This document shows positions 1-6,481 of a stretch of 25,876 nucleotides of DNA, one piece after another (within the stretch, counting starts at the first letter, position 1; each line of letters starts with the position of its first letter). The translations under genes and the position numbers were made by a program. The stretch is from a virus, in IMG/VR virus record IMGVR_UViG_3300007346_006032, positions 1 through 25,876 of that record; one strand, written 5' to 3'. Under the pieces are notes generated by a model. That model was not told where the DNA came from. It saw only the letters and a list, made by a program, of their open reading frames with translations, and searched no databases.

Positions 1-144
1 AAATAACACTCGTGGAGATATTATATAAGTCTATATTTGACCCAAAAAACAGCCTACGGTTTGATATATCAAATGTCGAAGTTCCTTCGCACTAGTTTTT
101 TGGGTCTAATATAGACTTATATAATATCTCCACGAGTGTTATTT
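1..144. repeat. Terminal fold-back palindrome (hairpin telomere-like)
   Basis: Bases 1-50 are the reverse complement of 95-144 with a single mismatch (T38 opposite T107). The 44-base tip (51-94) holds two smaller self-complementary units: TTTGATATATCAAA at 60-73 and CGAAG-TTC-CTTCG at 77-89. Folded, this gives a long stem with two short arms, the general shape of a parvovirus terminal hairpin. It may be a real terminal hairpin, or the assembly may have read around a covalently closed end so that bases before about 72 are the opposite strand. The palindrome is certain; the biological meaning is inferred. Confidence 0.85.
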
Positions 145-439
145 TAAAACTATAGCGAATGATATTCGATAGATATTTTTTTATTTTTTCTTATAAATTA
201 TGTAGTGTATTCATTTTATATTTTTTATAAAATAATGAGAGAAAAAAGAGTAAAAGCGAGAGAGAATACTAGAGATTGAGTAAGTAAGTAAGAAAGGGAA
301 TTTATTTATATTTTCTTCCCATTTTGAGGGACTATTTAATAAAAAATATATTTTAATTAAGACTACTTAAGGAAGGTCGCCCACGAGCGAAGCGAGTTTT
401 AAGAACACAATTTTTTCTTAATTTTTTTTAAATTTCGGC
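145..439. other. Gene-free terminal region
   Basis: No convincing reading frame on either strand. It holds a small hairpin CGAAT-GAT-ATTCG near 155-167, a short GTAA tandem run near 281-294, and the left terminal inverted repeat from 331. The rest is A+T-rich sequence without other structure I can recognise. It probably belongs entirely to the terminal repeat, whose right counterpart is cut off. Confidence 0.6.
331..436 (+). repeat. Terminal inverted repeat, left copy
   Basis: These 106 bases equal the reverse complement of 25771-25876 without any difference I can find. The match stops inward at base 437. Outward it cannot be followed because the window ends at the partner of base 331. The whole left terminal repeat is therefore probably at least 436 bases, including the fold-back palindrome. 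It contains a GC-richer island with CGAGCGAAGCGAG inside A+T-rich flanks. Confidence 0.95.
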
Positions 440-619
440 CTAACTACATGCTACCTTGATGGCTTCTAATCGTGCTTTTAATTCTTTATTTTGTTTTTTA
501 AGAGTAGCGATAGTTTCTTTTTGCTCTCGTATTATATTGCTTTTTTGATGTGATATTATATCTAATTCTTGGCTGTGCGATACCAAACAATTCCAATCTT
601 CAACTCTTACTTCTACCAT
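440..619 (-). CDS. Small coiled-coil protein, 59 residues
   Basis: A complete frame of 59 residues starting MVEVRVEDWN and ending KVACS. From about residue 17 to 55 it is a charged heptad-like helix (QKETIATLKKQNKELKARLE), so a short coiled coil is likely. The stop lies just inside the left terminal repeat. The leader before the ATG (ATCATATAACTATA on the coding strand) resembles leaders of other genes here, such as the one at 8056. It is divergent from the small membrane protein at 676 with 56 bases between them. Function unknown; coding status rests on frame, leader and protein composition. Confidence 0.55.
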   Translation of the reverse strand: MVEVRVEDWNCLVSHSQELDIISHQKSNIIREQKETIATLKKQNKELKARLEAIKVACS

Positions 620-675
620 TATAGTTATATGATTGATATTATTTTCAAAACTTTAATTCAATTTTAATAATAATA

Positions 676-795
676 ATGATAATAACTATATTCATATCTC
701 TAGCATTAACCTTTGGTATAGGGCTCTACTACGGCTATGTTTTGAAAGAAATACAAGTTCCTGAGTATGAATGTAATTTTACTCTAGTAATATGA
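676..795 (+). CDS. Small single-pass membrane protein, 39 residues
   Basis: A 39-residue frame starting MIITIFISLALTFGIGLYYG. Residues 2-22 form one hydrophobic, glycine- and tyrosine-containing helix, followed by a short tail with acidic residues and one cysteine. The leader is A+T only (AATTTTAATAATAATA). The stop codon overlaps the first arm of a large inverted repeat (795-909). It could be a virion or host-membrane peptide; no family is recognised. Confidence 0.5.
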   Translation: MIITIFISLALTFGIGLYYGYVLKEIQVPEYECNFTLVI

Positions 796-909
796 ATAGT
801 AAAATATATAAAATGATAAAAAAAAAATGAGTAAAAAGTAAAAAATGAAAATTTTGAATTTCAAAATGAAATGTAAAATAATTTTTATGATTTTATATAT
901 TTTACTATT
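795..909. terminator. Nested hairpin filling a convergent intergenic gap
   Basis: Bases 795-817 and 887-909 are inverted copies (22 of 23 pair). Between them lies a second perfect hairpin, ATTTTGAA-T-TTCAAAAT at 851-867. The outer arms begin at the stop codon of the rightward gene (795) and end next to the stop of the leftward gene (910), so the structure fills the gap exactly. Mimivirus transcripts are known to end at hairpins; a bidirectional 3'-end signal of that kind is the simplest reading. The structure is seen; the role is inferred. Confidence 0.6.
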
Positions 910-1209
910 TCAAACTTCATCGCAACTACTTTCTTCTTCAGGGAGGTAATTATGTAGGCCTCGGCTGGCTTCAGCTCTACCGTATTCTACCATATCGTGA
1001 ATAGCTTTAAAAATTGAATTATCTGGAAACTCTATTTTATCAAAGGCACTGTCTAGTTGTCTAAATATAGAATATACTACGCATAGTATTTTAAAGAGGT
1101 GATTATGCTGTCGAGCTAATTTTCTTATCTTCTTGTCTTTTTCTTCTAGTATATTTTTATAGTCCTCTGCCAGGTTTTTTATAAATTGTTCGTTGTGTTC
1201 TTCAGCCAT
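910..1209 (-). CDS. Helical protein of unknown function
   Basis: I prefer the start at 1209 (99 residues, MAEEHNEQFIKNL) over 1254, because it is preceded by the TATA-like leader TATATACTATATTTGAAA, whereas the extension MNQLILILRYILYLK is low in information and would abut the next gene's stop. Residues 5-35 are a charged helix (DYKNILEEKDKKIRKL), followed by a mixed hydrophobic part and an acidic tail EEESSCDEV. No catalytic motif is seen. It is convergent with the 39-residue membrane protein across a nested hairpin. Confidence 0.6.
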   Translation of the reverse strand: MAEEHNEQFIKNLAEDYKNILEEKDKKIRKLARQHNHLFKILCVVYSIFRQLDSAFDKIEFPDNSIFKAIHDMVEYGRAEASRGLHNYLPEEESSCDEV

Positions 1210-1254
1210 TTTCAAATATAGTATATATCTAAGAATTAAAATTAATTGGTTCAT

Positions 1255-1692
1255 TTACAATAGGTCTATAAATACTTGGCGCATCGCTTCCGCGATATGT
1301 CGGCTAGGACAAGAGTAAAATAATATTTTTTTATTAATGTGTATTTTATAATGATATTTATTACCCATTTTTCTTATAAATCCAACACTTTTACTAGTGT
1401 TTTTTGATTGATTGTTATATAAAATTGTGCACCATTCTAGGTTTTCTACCCCATTATCATCTCTAATACGATTTATATGATTGACTTGAGGTAAATTATT
1501 TGGATTGTCTAAATAAGTCATAGCTACTAGTCTATGAACTAAATAATTTTTTGTTTTTCCGTTTTTACAAAGAATAACTCTTAAATAACTATCTTTATCT
1601 TTACCTGGTTTCAAAAATTTATTACTTTTTACACTAAACACATTACCACTAGTATCAATCCAATAGTCTCCATCATATCCATCAATTTCCAT
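1255..1692 (-). CDS. HNH homing-type endonuclease (NUMOD4-HNH)
   Basis: A free-standing homing endonuclease that would cut double-stranded DNA. Order: an N-terminal NUMOD4-like segment (about residues 1-45, GNVFSVKSNKFLKPG), then an HNH core near 50-90 with VHRLVA, VNHINRIRDDNGVENLEW and CTxxYNNQS, which supply the metal-binding and catalytic histidine/asparagine residues. The tail GFIRKMGNKYHYKIHINKK looks like an AP2-type DNA-binding strand set. At 145 residues it is normal for the family. It is paralogous over its full length to the protein at 16163-16609. It is divergent from the recombinase-like gene at 1757 with 64 bases between. Such genes are usually selfish passengers. Confidence 0.88.
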   Translation of the reverse strand: MEIDGYDGDYWIDTSGNVFSVKSNKFLKPGKDKDSYLRVILCKNGKTKNYLVHRLVAMTYLDNPNNLPQVNHINRIRDDNGVENLEWCTILYNNQSKNTSKSVGFIRKMGNKYHYKIHINKKILFYSCPSRHIAEAMRQVFIDLL

Positions 1693-1733
1693 CTTTATAT
1701 TTCATCAAACAAGTAATTTTTTGATATCAATTT

Positions 1734-1756
1734 TATAGTATTATACTATATAAATA
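1734..1756 (+). promoter_or_regulatory. Palindromic promoter/operator-like site
   Basis: TATAGTATTATACTATA (1734-1750) is a perfect palindrome with 8-base arms and a one-base centre, ending six bases before the ATG at 1757. It contains GTATTATA, the core also found just before the genes starting at 8056, 22690 and 24202. It could be a promoter element, a binding site for the gene's own product, or both. Confidence 0.5.
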
Positions 1757-2551
1757 ATGTCGATAAATACTTTTATTTCCATTAACAATCTCGATACCAA
1801 GGATGCTTTCAACATTTTAAAAAGAATAAACAGAGTAATGCCTGAATTTTATAACTTAGTAGACCAATCGGTAAATATAACCTTACTAGGAGATACAAAC
1901 AACATGCTCGTGCTATTAAATAGTAAATATTCATTACTTACTACAATAAATACAATACAATTTATAATTAAACTATTTCAATACTACGAGAAAGAAAGTG
2001 AGACATTACTAGAATATCAGGATATCGAGAATGACTTGCTTTCCATTTATGAAAATCCAAAAAGTTATAGTAAAATGACTTTGGGTGAAATAGAAGAATT
2101 TATAGAAGCAAAAATAATAGACTTTACCAAACAAGAAACAAGTTATACGAAAACAAGAAACCTACTATTGTTGGCACTATTATGTCAATATCCTTTGAAA
2201 CTAAATGAACTAGTTAATATAAAATATATATCTTACGAAGGTGCTGAGTTCGAGGAAGTATTCCCGAGTCAATTGGGAATAGTAAAACGCGATAGTGAGT
2301 TTTATTTGGTAAGAAATGGAAAGACCATTATAGAACAAAAAGTAGATAAAATAGAATATACACCACTACACCGAGTATTGATGCTTTATTTATCTAGGTT
2401 TTCTAGAGGCACTACCCTATTATCAGGGATAGGTGGATGTAAATTAACAAAGAGCAACATATCAAACGGTTTAGTTAATTTTACTAGAAGCGAGTTAGGT
2501 TATGCACTGTCAATTCACGACGTTAGAAATTTACATAACTCTACTTCCTAG
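1757..2551 (+). CDS. Tyrosine-recombinase-like protein, C-terminus missing
   Basis: 264 residues resembling the divergent tyrosine recombinases of giant viruses and polinton-like viruses. Residues 50-90 look like the N-terminal core-binding part (LNSKYSLLTTINTIQFIIKLFQYYEKE). Residues 134-158 (RNLLLLALLCQYPLKLNELVNIKY) match box I, but the catalytic arginine is K148. Residues 252-258 (SIHDVRN) match the box II HxxR, with H254 and R257. The protein ends seven residues later, so the distal histidine/tryptophan and nucleophilic tyrosine are absent. The last 11 bases overlap the convergent fibre gene, suggesting that gene or a rearrangement cut it short. An active member would integrate or resolve DNA; this copy may only bind DNA or be decaying. 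Assignment by eye. Confidence 0.6.
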   Translation: MSINTFISINNLDTKDAFNILKRINRVMPEFYNLVDQSVNITLLGDTNNMLVLLNSKYSLLTTINTIQFIIKLFQYYEKESETLLEYQDIENDLLSIYENPKSYSKMTLGEIEEFIEAKIIDFTKQETSYTKTRNLLLLALLCQYPLKLNELVNIKYISYEGAEFEEVFPSQLGIVKRDSEFYLVRNGKTIIEQKVDKIEYTPLHRVLMLYLSRFSRGTTLLSGIGGCKLTKSNISNGLVNFTRSELGYALSIHDVRNLHNSTS

Positions 2552-4211
2552 AAGCATTTACAATCAAAGTGAAAGCAGTTGTAGTTGTGTCGGTTTGTTT
2601 TAATCTCCAATATTTTCCAGCTACATTTGGTATATTTATAGAATAATGAACTACTGCTCCTACTAGATTTGTATTTACAAAATATTCACTTGCCTCATAC
2701 CAAGTAGCATTATCCGCACTTACCTCAACAAAAATAGGGTCACTTGTATTTGTTGAGCTGCCAAAGAAAGTAAGATTTACATACATTATCATATTTGTTG
2801 ATGACGAAGTAGCTGTGCCATTTGCTGGAGTTGCTAGTGTATCTAAATTATTTAATATAGAATTAAATGTAGGAACTACGTGTAATGCCCCAGAGTCACT
2901 AACTTTTAATGCTCTTAATCCAGTTGGAGAAGTGTCTTTTCTACCATAGATACATACTTGTTGAGCTTCGGTTAAGGTATCATCTTCTCCACTTGTTATT
3001 TTTGTATTCAAGTCGGCTAATGTTGCTTCTGTTGCTAGACCTACGCCATCTGTATCAATATCTACCATTAATCTTCCTTGGTCGTCTGCCTTTAATGCTC
3101 GTAATCCAGATGGCGAAGCGTCTTTTCTACCATAAACTACAGTTTGTAATGCCTCTACTAATGTATCGTCATCTCCTACAGTTAATTTTGTATCAATTGA
3201 CGATAGAGACCCTTGGGCTACCAAATCACTAGTATCTAAAACAGATTGGTCGCTAGCAATAACAACTGGAAAACTATCCGCCATAAGTTCTTGTCCTTTT
3301 TTGAAATCCGCAATTTCTACTTCTACGTCACCAGCATTTGTTATATGAATTGGATGTAATTCTCCAGTTCCAGGGCCTGAGGTCACTTCACCATAAACTA
3401 ATACCTGTTGGGCTTGACTTAATGTAGTATCATTCCCAGTAGTAATTTTAGTGTCAAGTGAAGTAGTATCTCCTGCTACTGTTAATAGTGTTGCTTCTGT
3501 CGCTAATCCTGTTGGATTTTCACTAGATACTAAATTTAAATTGCGACTTACATTATTAATACTCGCATCAAACCCTAAAACATTTATAGTAGTATTCAAA
3601 GTATTGATTGCCGCTCCACTATTACTAGAGACTACCAAAAATAAAACTTCTTCACTATCAGCGCCATCACCATTTACAGTTTTATCATTTAACTGTATTT
3701 TTCTATTACTAAATGCTGTTTTAGGTTCCGATTCACCATAGAAAACACATTCTTCTCCTATTCCTATAGTATTATCATTATTATAGAGGTAATCTATTTT
3801 TGAATGATAAAATGCACCAGCGTCTCCTACCCCAGTTGGTTTTGTATATATATGAATAAATGGTATACTATCAATTCCACTATTTACATTTATAAATGCT
3901 TTGAAATATACTGATAGAACTTCTCCTAGTGTTATTATTTCTTGTGTTCCATCAAAATAATATAAATTAAATTTAGTCCCCGCTACTGAATTAGTTAAAT
4001 TCCATCCTTCTCTATTTTCTGGGTCTTCTTGAACTACGCAAGTAGTATCGGCTTTAACAGCAGTTCCGCCAGCTGAATTCAAAAGAACTTGTGCGAAGCC
4101 ATTATCAGTATCTACAGAATTACTAGATAAATCCACTTTCAATAATCCAGTATCGGTAAGTGTTATTCCACTTAACTCGTTGCTATCATTTTTACCTAAT
4201 ACAAGCGACAT
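2541..4211 (-). CDS. Fibre-like virion protein with phage-type repeats
   Basis: 556 residues, beta-rich and low in cysteine. Residues 1-230 form a unique N-terminal part. Three related units follow at about 235-300, 335-387 and 391-447, each with GLATEATL or SLDTKI, then DDTLxEAQQVxxYGRKDxSPxGLRALK and a closing GxLxVD strand. Between units 1 and 2 is SFPVVIASDQSVLDTS, close to a phrase common in tail and fibre proteins of aquatic phages. The last 100 residues (VEVSADNATWYEASEYF to FTLIVNASRK) resemble a small beta-sandwich. A receptor-binding fibre or surface protein is likely. It overlaps the recombinase-like gene by 11 bases at its 3' end and is divergent from the GIY-YIG gene at 4286. Confidence 0.7.
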   Translation of the reverse strand: MSLVLGKNDSNELSGITLTDTGLLKVDLSSNSVDTDNGFAQVLLNSAGGTAVKADTTCVVQEDPENREGWNLTNSVAGTKFNLYYFDGTQEIITLGEVLSVYFKAFINVNSGIDSIPFIHIYTKPTGVGDAGAFYHSKIDYLYNNDNTIGIGEECVFYGESEPKTAFSNRKIQLNDKTVNGDGADSEEVLFLVVSSNSGAAINTLNTTINVLGFDASINNVSRNLNLVSSENPTGLATEATLLTVAGDTTSLDTKITTGNDTTLSQAQQVLVYGEVTSGPGTGELHPIHITNAGDVEVEIADFKKGQELMADSFPVVIASDQSVLDTSDLVAQGSLSSIDTKLTVGDDDTLVEALQTVVYGRKDASPSGLRALKADDQGRLMVDIDTDGVGLATEATLADLNTKITSGEDDTLTEAQQVCIYGRKDTSPTGLRALKVSDSGALHVVPTFNSILNNLDTLATPANGTATSSSTNMIMYVNLTFFGSSTNTSDPIFVEVSADNATWYEASEYFVNTNLVGAVVHYSINIPNVAGKYWRLKQTDTTTTAFTLIVNASRK

Positions 4212-4285
4212 TTATTATTATTATATATATATCTATTATTTTTGTAAAATTGAATTTTACTAAATTGAAAAATTATTAATCAAAA

Positions 4286-4759
4286 ATGAAAACAATAATA
4301 TATAAACTTTCTTGTAAAAGTCCAGAAATAATAGACTTCTATATTGGTTCTACTAGTAATTTAATAAATAGAATTAGTACACATAAAGCAGATTGTAAAA
4401 AAAAAAATACCTTACTTTATACTTGGATAAACACTTATGGTGGCTTTGATAATTGGAAATTTACTATACTAGAAGAATTAGAGTGTGAAACTTATGAAAA
4501 ACAATTATTAAAAGAAAGAGAGTGGATTGAAAAACAAATGCCAACATTAAATACACAAAAACCTTTTAGATTTGAAAATGAAAAGAAAGAATACCAAAAA
4601 AAATATATGGAACAAAATAAACATAAATACTATGGAAAATATATGGAAAAAACTAGAGAATATAATAATACAAAAGTAGTTTGTGAATTATGTGGCGAAA
4701 CTATGAATAGAACTAGTTTAGGTCGTCATAAAACAAGAAAACATACAATAATTATTTAG
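4286..4759 (+). CDS. GIY-YIG endonuclease with C-terminal zinc finger
   Basis: 157 residues. The GIY-YIG nuclease core is at 3-95: IIYKLSC stands for GIY, DFYIGST for YIG, followed by RISTHK with the catalytic arginine region and a conserved glutamate around EREWIEKQMPTLN. Residues 100-130 are basic and repetitive (YQKKYMEQNKHKYYGKYMEK). The tail CELCGETMNRTSLGRHKTRKH is a C2H2-type zinc finger, probably for target recognition. It sits between the fibre gene and the minus-strand block, overlapping the oxygenase gene by 8 bases. A free-standing homing endonuclease is the likeliest role. The related protein at 19513 lacks the finger. Confidence 0.88.
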   Translation: MKTIIYKLSCKSPEIIDFYIGSTSNLINRISTHKADCKKKNTLLYTWINTYGGFDNWKFTILEELECETYEKQLLKEREWIEKQMPTLNTQKPFRFENEKKEYQKKYMEQNKHKYYGKYMEKTREYNNTKVVCELCGETMNRTSLGRHKTRKHTIII

Positions 4760-5351
4760 TTCCATACATTTTCTTAGCTATTGCTTTGTTATTGAAAAAT
4801 ACTAGTGAATATCTTGTTCCTTGAAAGGGTTTTACCCAGTGATAAAACTTAGCTCCATTAAATTGAAATATAGAATTTTTATTATCTACAATAGCGTCGC
4901 TTCCATCTGCTTGGAAACCTTCTACAACTAGTTCCCCACCTTCGTAATCGCCTAAACATAATAAAATGCTTTCACCTACATTCGTGCTATCAATATGTCT
5001 AGGTATTTTGAAATTCTTATTCATTTGAACACTAGTATAGTTGAATTCTGGAAAATACAAATCTTGAAACTCCTTGAATACATTTTCTAGATGTGGGTAA
5101 TCGTCCATTACTTTCGTCTTGTATAATCCTGGATAAGGACTAGAAGTTCTATAAACCATATTACCTTCTGGGTCTCTTTTAAGATAGCCTTTCCAAGTAT
5201 ATCCATAATTCATCGAGCCCATATTCCCATCGTTTTTGTGTCTTATCATATTCTGGCGTTCTGTTCCAGAATAGAATTTTACTTCTTCTAATATTGAATA
5301 CATAATGCCGACATCGGCGTGAAACATTCCAGTAAAATATAATTGGGTCAT
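4752..5351 (-). CDS. 2-oxoglutarate/Fe(II)-dependent oxygenase
   Basis: With the start at 5351 (199 residues, MTQLYFTGMF) the gene avoids overlapping the upstream gene and has a TACTACTATACTAG-type leader; the longer start at 5414 would add a low-complexity stretch. Iron ligands H119 and D121 (PRHIDS) and H171 (FYHWVKPF), with R180 (GTRYSLVFF) to bind 2-oxoglutarate, are all present and correctly spaced. The strand LGDYEGGELVV (133-143) is typical of the double-stranded beta-helix fold. The reaction would be hydroxylation of a protein or nucleic-acid substrate using O2 and 2-oxoglutarate. The NKNF...HxDxxNxGxS...LGDYxGGEL pattern recalls TET/JBP-like base hydroxylases as well as prolyl hydroxylases; which one cannot be settled by eye. 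It lies 34 bases after a possible glycosyltransferase gene. Confidence 0.82.
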   Translation of the reverse strand: MTQLYFTGMFHADVGIMYSILEEVKFYSGTERQNMIRHKNDGNMGSMNYGYTWKGYLKRDPEGNMVYRTSSPYPGLYKTKVMDDYPHLENVFKEFQDLYFPEFNYTSVQMNKNFKIPRHIDSTNVGESILLCLGDYEGGELVVEGFQADGSDAIVDNKNSIFQFNGAKFYHWVKPFQGTRYSLVFFNNKAIAKKMYGTK

Positions 5352-5385
5352 GCTAGTATAGTAGTAAAATAGAAAAAAAATGCTT

Positions 5386-5949
5386 TCATTTTCTAAACTT
5401 TCCTGTTGTTCCACTAATGTGTGGTATTTCTGTTGCTACACTTTCTGGTATTACCTCAATCAAACCCTTAAAAACTAGTTGGGAAAAAAACCTATCACTA
5501 AAAATTGGTCTTTTTTTCTTATCACATTCTTCTTTTAATGTTTCCAAAAAACTTGATGGAAAATATAATAAAAAGTTTCCCACTATATAATCTTTCAAAC
5601 GCTTTTTATATCCCAACCAATATGGTTTAGTAATATCATAATTTTCCTTAAAATATTGTGGAGTAAAATGTGGTTCTATAATTACATCACCTTCAGCAAT
5701 AAAAAACCCTTTGAAATCGTCTTTGTATTTTATAAATCTAGGTAATGTAAGTTCCTTAAAATGTTTGAATGGTGCGTGTCCCATTCTAATATATCCCTCT
5801 GGAACTGGTGCATTTTTGTTTTTCCATACTTTATATTTATCTGGTGTAAGTGGTAAAACATTCCAACCTAGAGTATTTTTGTTAATCAAACATAATGGAA
5901 GATAATTTGGAGTAGGTTCATAAGTAATAATATATAGTGGAAATTCCAT
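5386..5949 (-). CDS. Possible GT-A glycosyltransferase-like protein
   Basis: I choose the start at 5949 (187 residues, MEFPLYIITYEPTP), directly preceded by TAATATTACTA, the same 11 bases that precede the methyltransferase ATG. The earlier in-frame start at 6027 overlaps the upstream gene and adds a phenylalanine run read from a homopolymer. The N-terminal strand FPLYIITY, the central GFFIAEGDVII (81-91) where a DxD-like motif would sit, and KYKDDFKG before it suggest a GT-A nucleotide-sugar fold. No complete DxD motif is present, so this is tentative. It lies 34 bases upstream of the 2OG oxygenase and is probably cotranscribed with it. Otherwise a conserved viral protein of unknown function. 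Confidence 0.5.
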   Translation of the reverse strand: MEFPLYIITYEPTPNYLPLCLINKNTLGWNVLPLTPDKYKVWKNKNAPVPEGYIRMGHAPFKHFKELTLPRFIKYKDDFKGFFIAEGDVIIEPHFTPQYFKENYDITKPYWLGYKKRLKDYIVGNFLLYFPSSFLETLKEECDKKKRPIFSDRFFSQLVFKGLIEVIPESVATEIPHISGTTGKFRK

Positions 5950-5960
5950 TAGTAATATTA
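5950..5960 (-). promoter_or_regulatory. TAATATTACTA start-proximal motif
   Basis: On the coding strand TAATATTACTA directly abuts the ATG at 5949. The identical 11 bases abut the methyltransferase ATG at 8998. It is probably a promoter element or transcript-start signal giving a very short leader, and it supports the downstream start for this gene. Confidence 0.45.
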
Positions 5961-5980
5961 AACTACAAAAAAAAAAAAAA

Positions 5981-6304
5981 TTATCTTCTAATTTGTCTAA
6001 TCTTTTTATCGTTTTTGAATAATTCACCTAAATTAAAATCTCGCTGTGTAGCAAACCACTTGATAAATTCGGATAGTGCTTCTTTATCTGTTTCTTTATG
6101 GATTGAAAACTCTACTATTTCGTCTCGCTTTTTGAATTTACATTTATAATTTTCCTTTGTTTCTTTTTGTTCCGCTTCCGCTTCTGGCTTCTCCGCTTCA
6201 TCTCCTATTTCTTTTATCGCATCTAATAACTCTTGTTTCTTCATCTTGTAATAATTCTTAATACCTAGACTTTTTGCCTTTTCTTTTAATTCTAATACTT
6301 TCAT
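5981..6304 (-). CDS. Small protein with Rho_N/SAP-like N-terminal domain
   Basis: 107 residues. Residues 2-32 (MKVLELKEKAKSLGIKNYYK then MKKQELLDAIKEIG) closely match the helix-extended-helix pattern of Rho N-terminal, SAP and HeH domains, which bind nucleic acid. An acidic linker of about 20 residues follows, then a basic C-terminal part ending KNDKKIRQIRR. Its first 47 bases overlap the end of the upstream 73-residue gene. A DNA-binding or virion core role is plausible but inferred. Confidence 0.6.
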   Translation of the reverse strand: MKVLELKEKAKSLGIKNYYKMKKQELLDAIKEIGDEAEKPEAEAEQKETKENYKCKFKKRDEIVEFSIHKETDKEALSEFIKWFATQRDFNLGELFKNDKKIRQIRR

Positions 6305-6479
6305 TCTCTTTTCTACTACTATTATCTTTAGAAAATATATCCTCGATATTTTTAAGTTTTACTTTTTCCATACTTTTTATTTTGTTTTTGAAAGGCATAC
6401 TAGGCATAGCCTTTTGGACTGCCTTATAGTCATCTACAGATGTCTTCTGTTCTAGTCGCTTTACTAATTTTTTTTTCAT
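6258..6479 (-). CDS. Small basic protein of unknown function
   Basis: 73 residues, strongly lysine/arginine-rich, starting MKKKLVKRLEQKTSVDDYKA and ending RIKRKGKKSRY. The middle PSMPFKNKIKSMEKVKLKNI is also basic. It starts two bases after the stop of the 167-residue gene and overlaps the next gene by 47 bases, so it is embedded in the minus-strand block. The composition fits a nucleic-acid-binding or core protein. No family is recognised, and the overlap leaves some doubt about which of the two starts is used. Confidence 0.5.
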   Translation of the reverse strand: MKKKLVKRLEQKTSVDDYKAVQKAMPSMPFKNKIKSMEKVKLKNIEDIFSKDNSSRKENESIRIKRKGKKSRY

Positions 6480-6481
6480 AT

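Noticed and set aside
2909-3232. 107-residue plus-strand frame inside the fibre gene
   Set aside because: A leucine-rich antisense shadow of the repeated fibre units, with no leader or motif.
5352-5414. N-terminal extension of the 2OG oxygenase to 5414
   Set aside because: It would overlap the upstream gene and adds a Phe/Tyr low-complexity segment; the ATG at 5351 has a leader like its neighbours.
5950-6027. N-terminal extension of the GT-like protein to 6027
   Set aside because: The extension includes residues read from a 13-14 base homopolymer and overlaps the upstream gene, while a promoter-like motif directly precedes the ATG at 5949.
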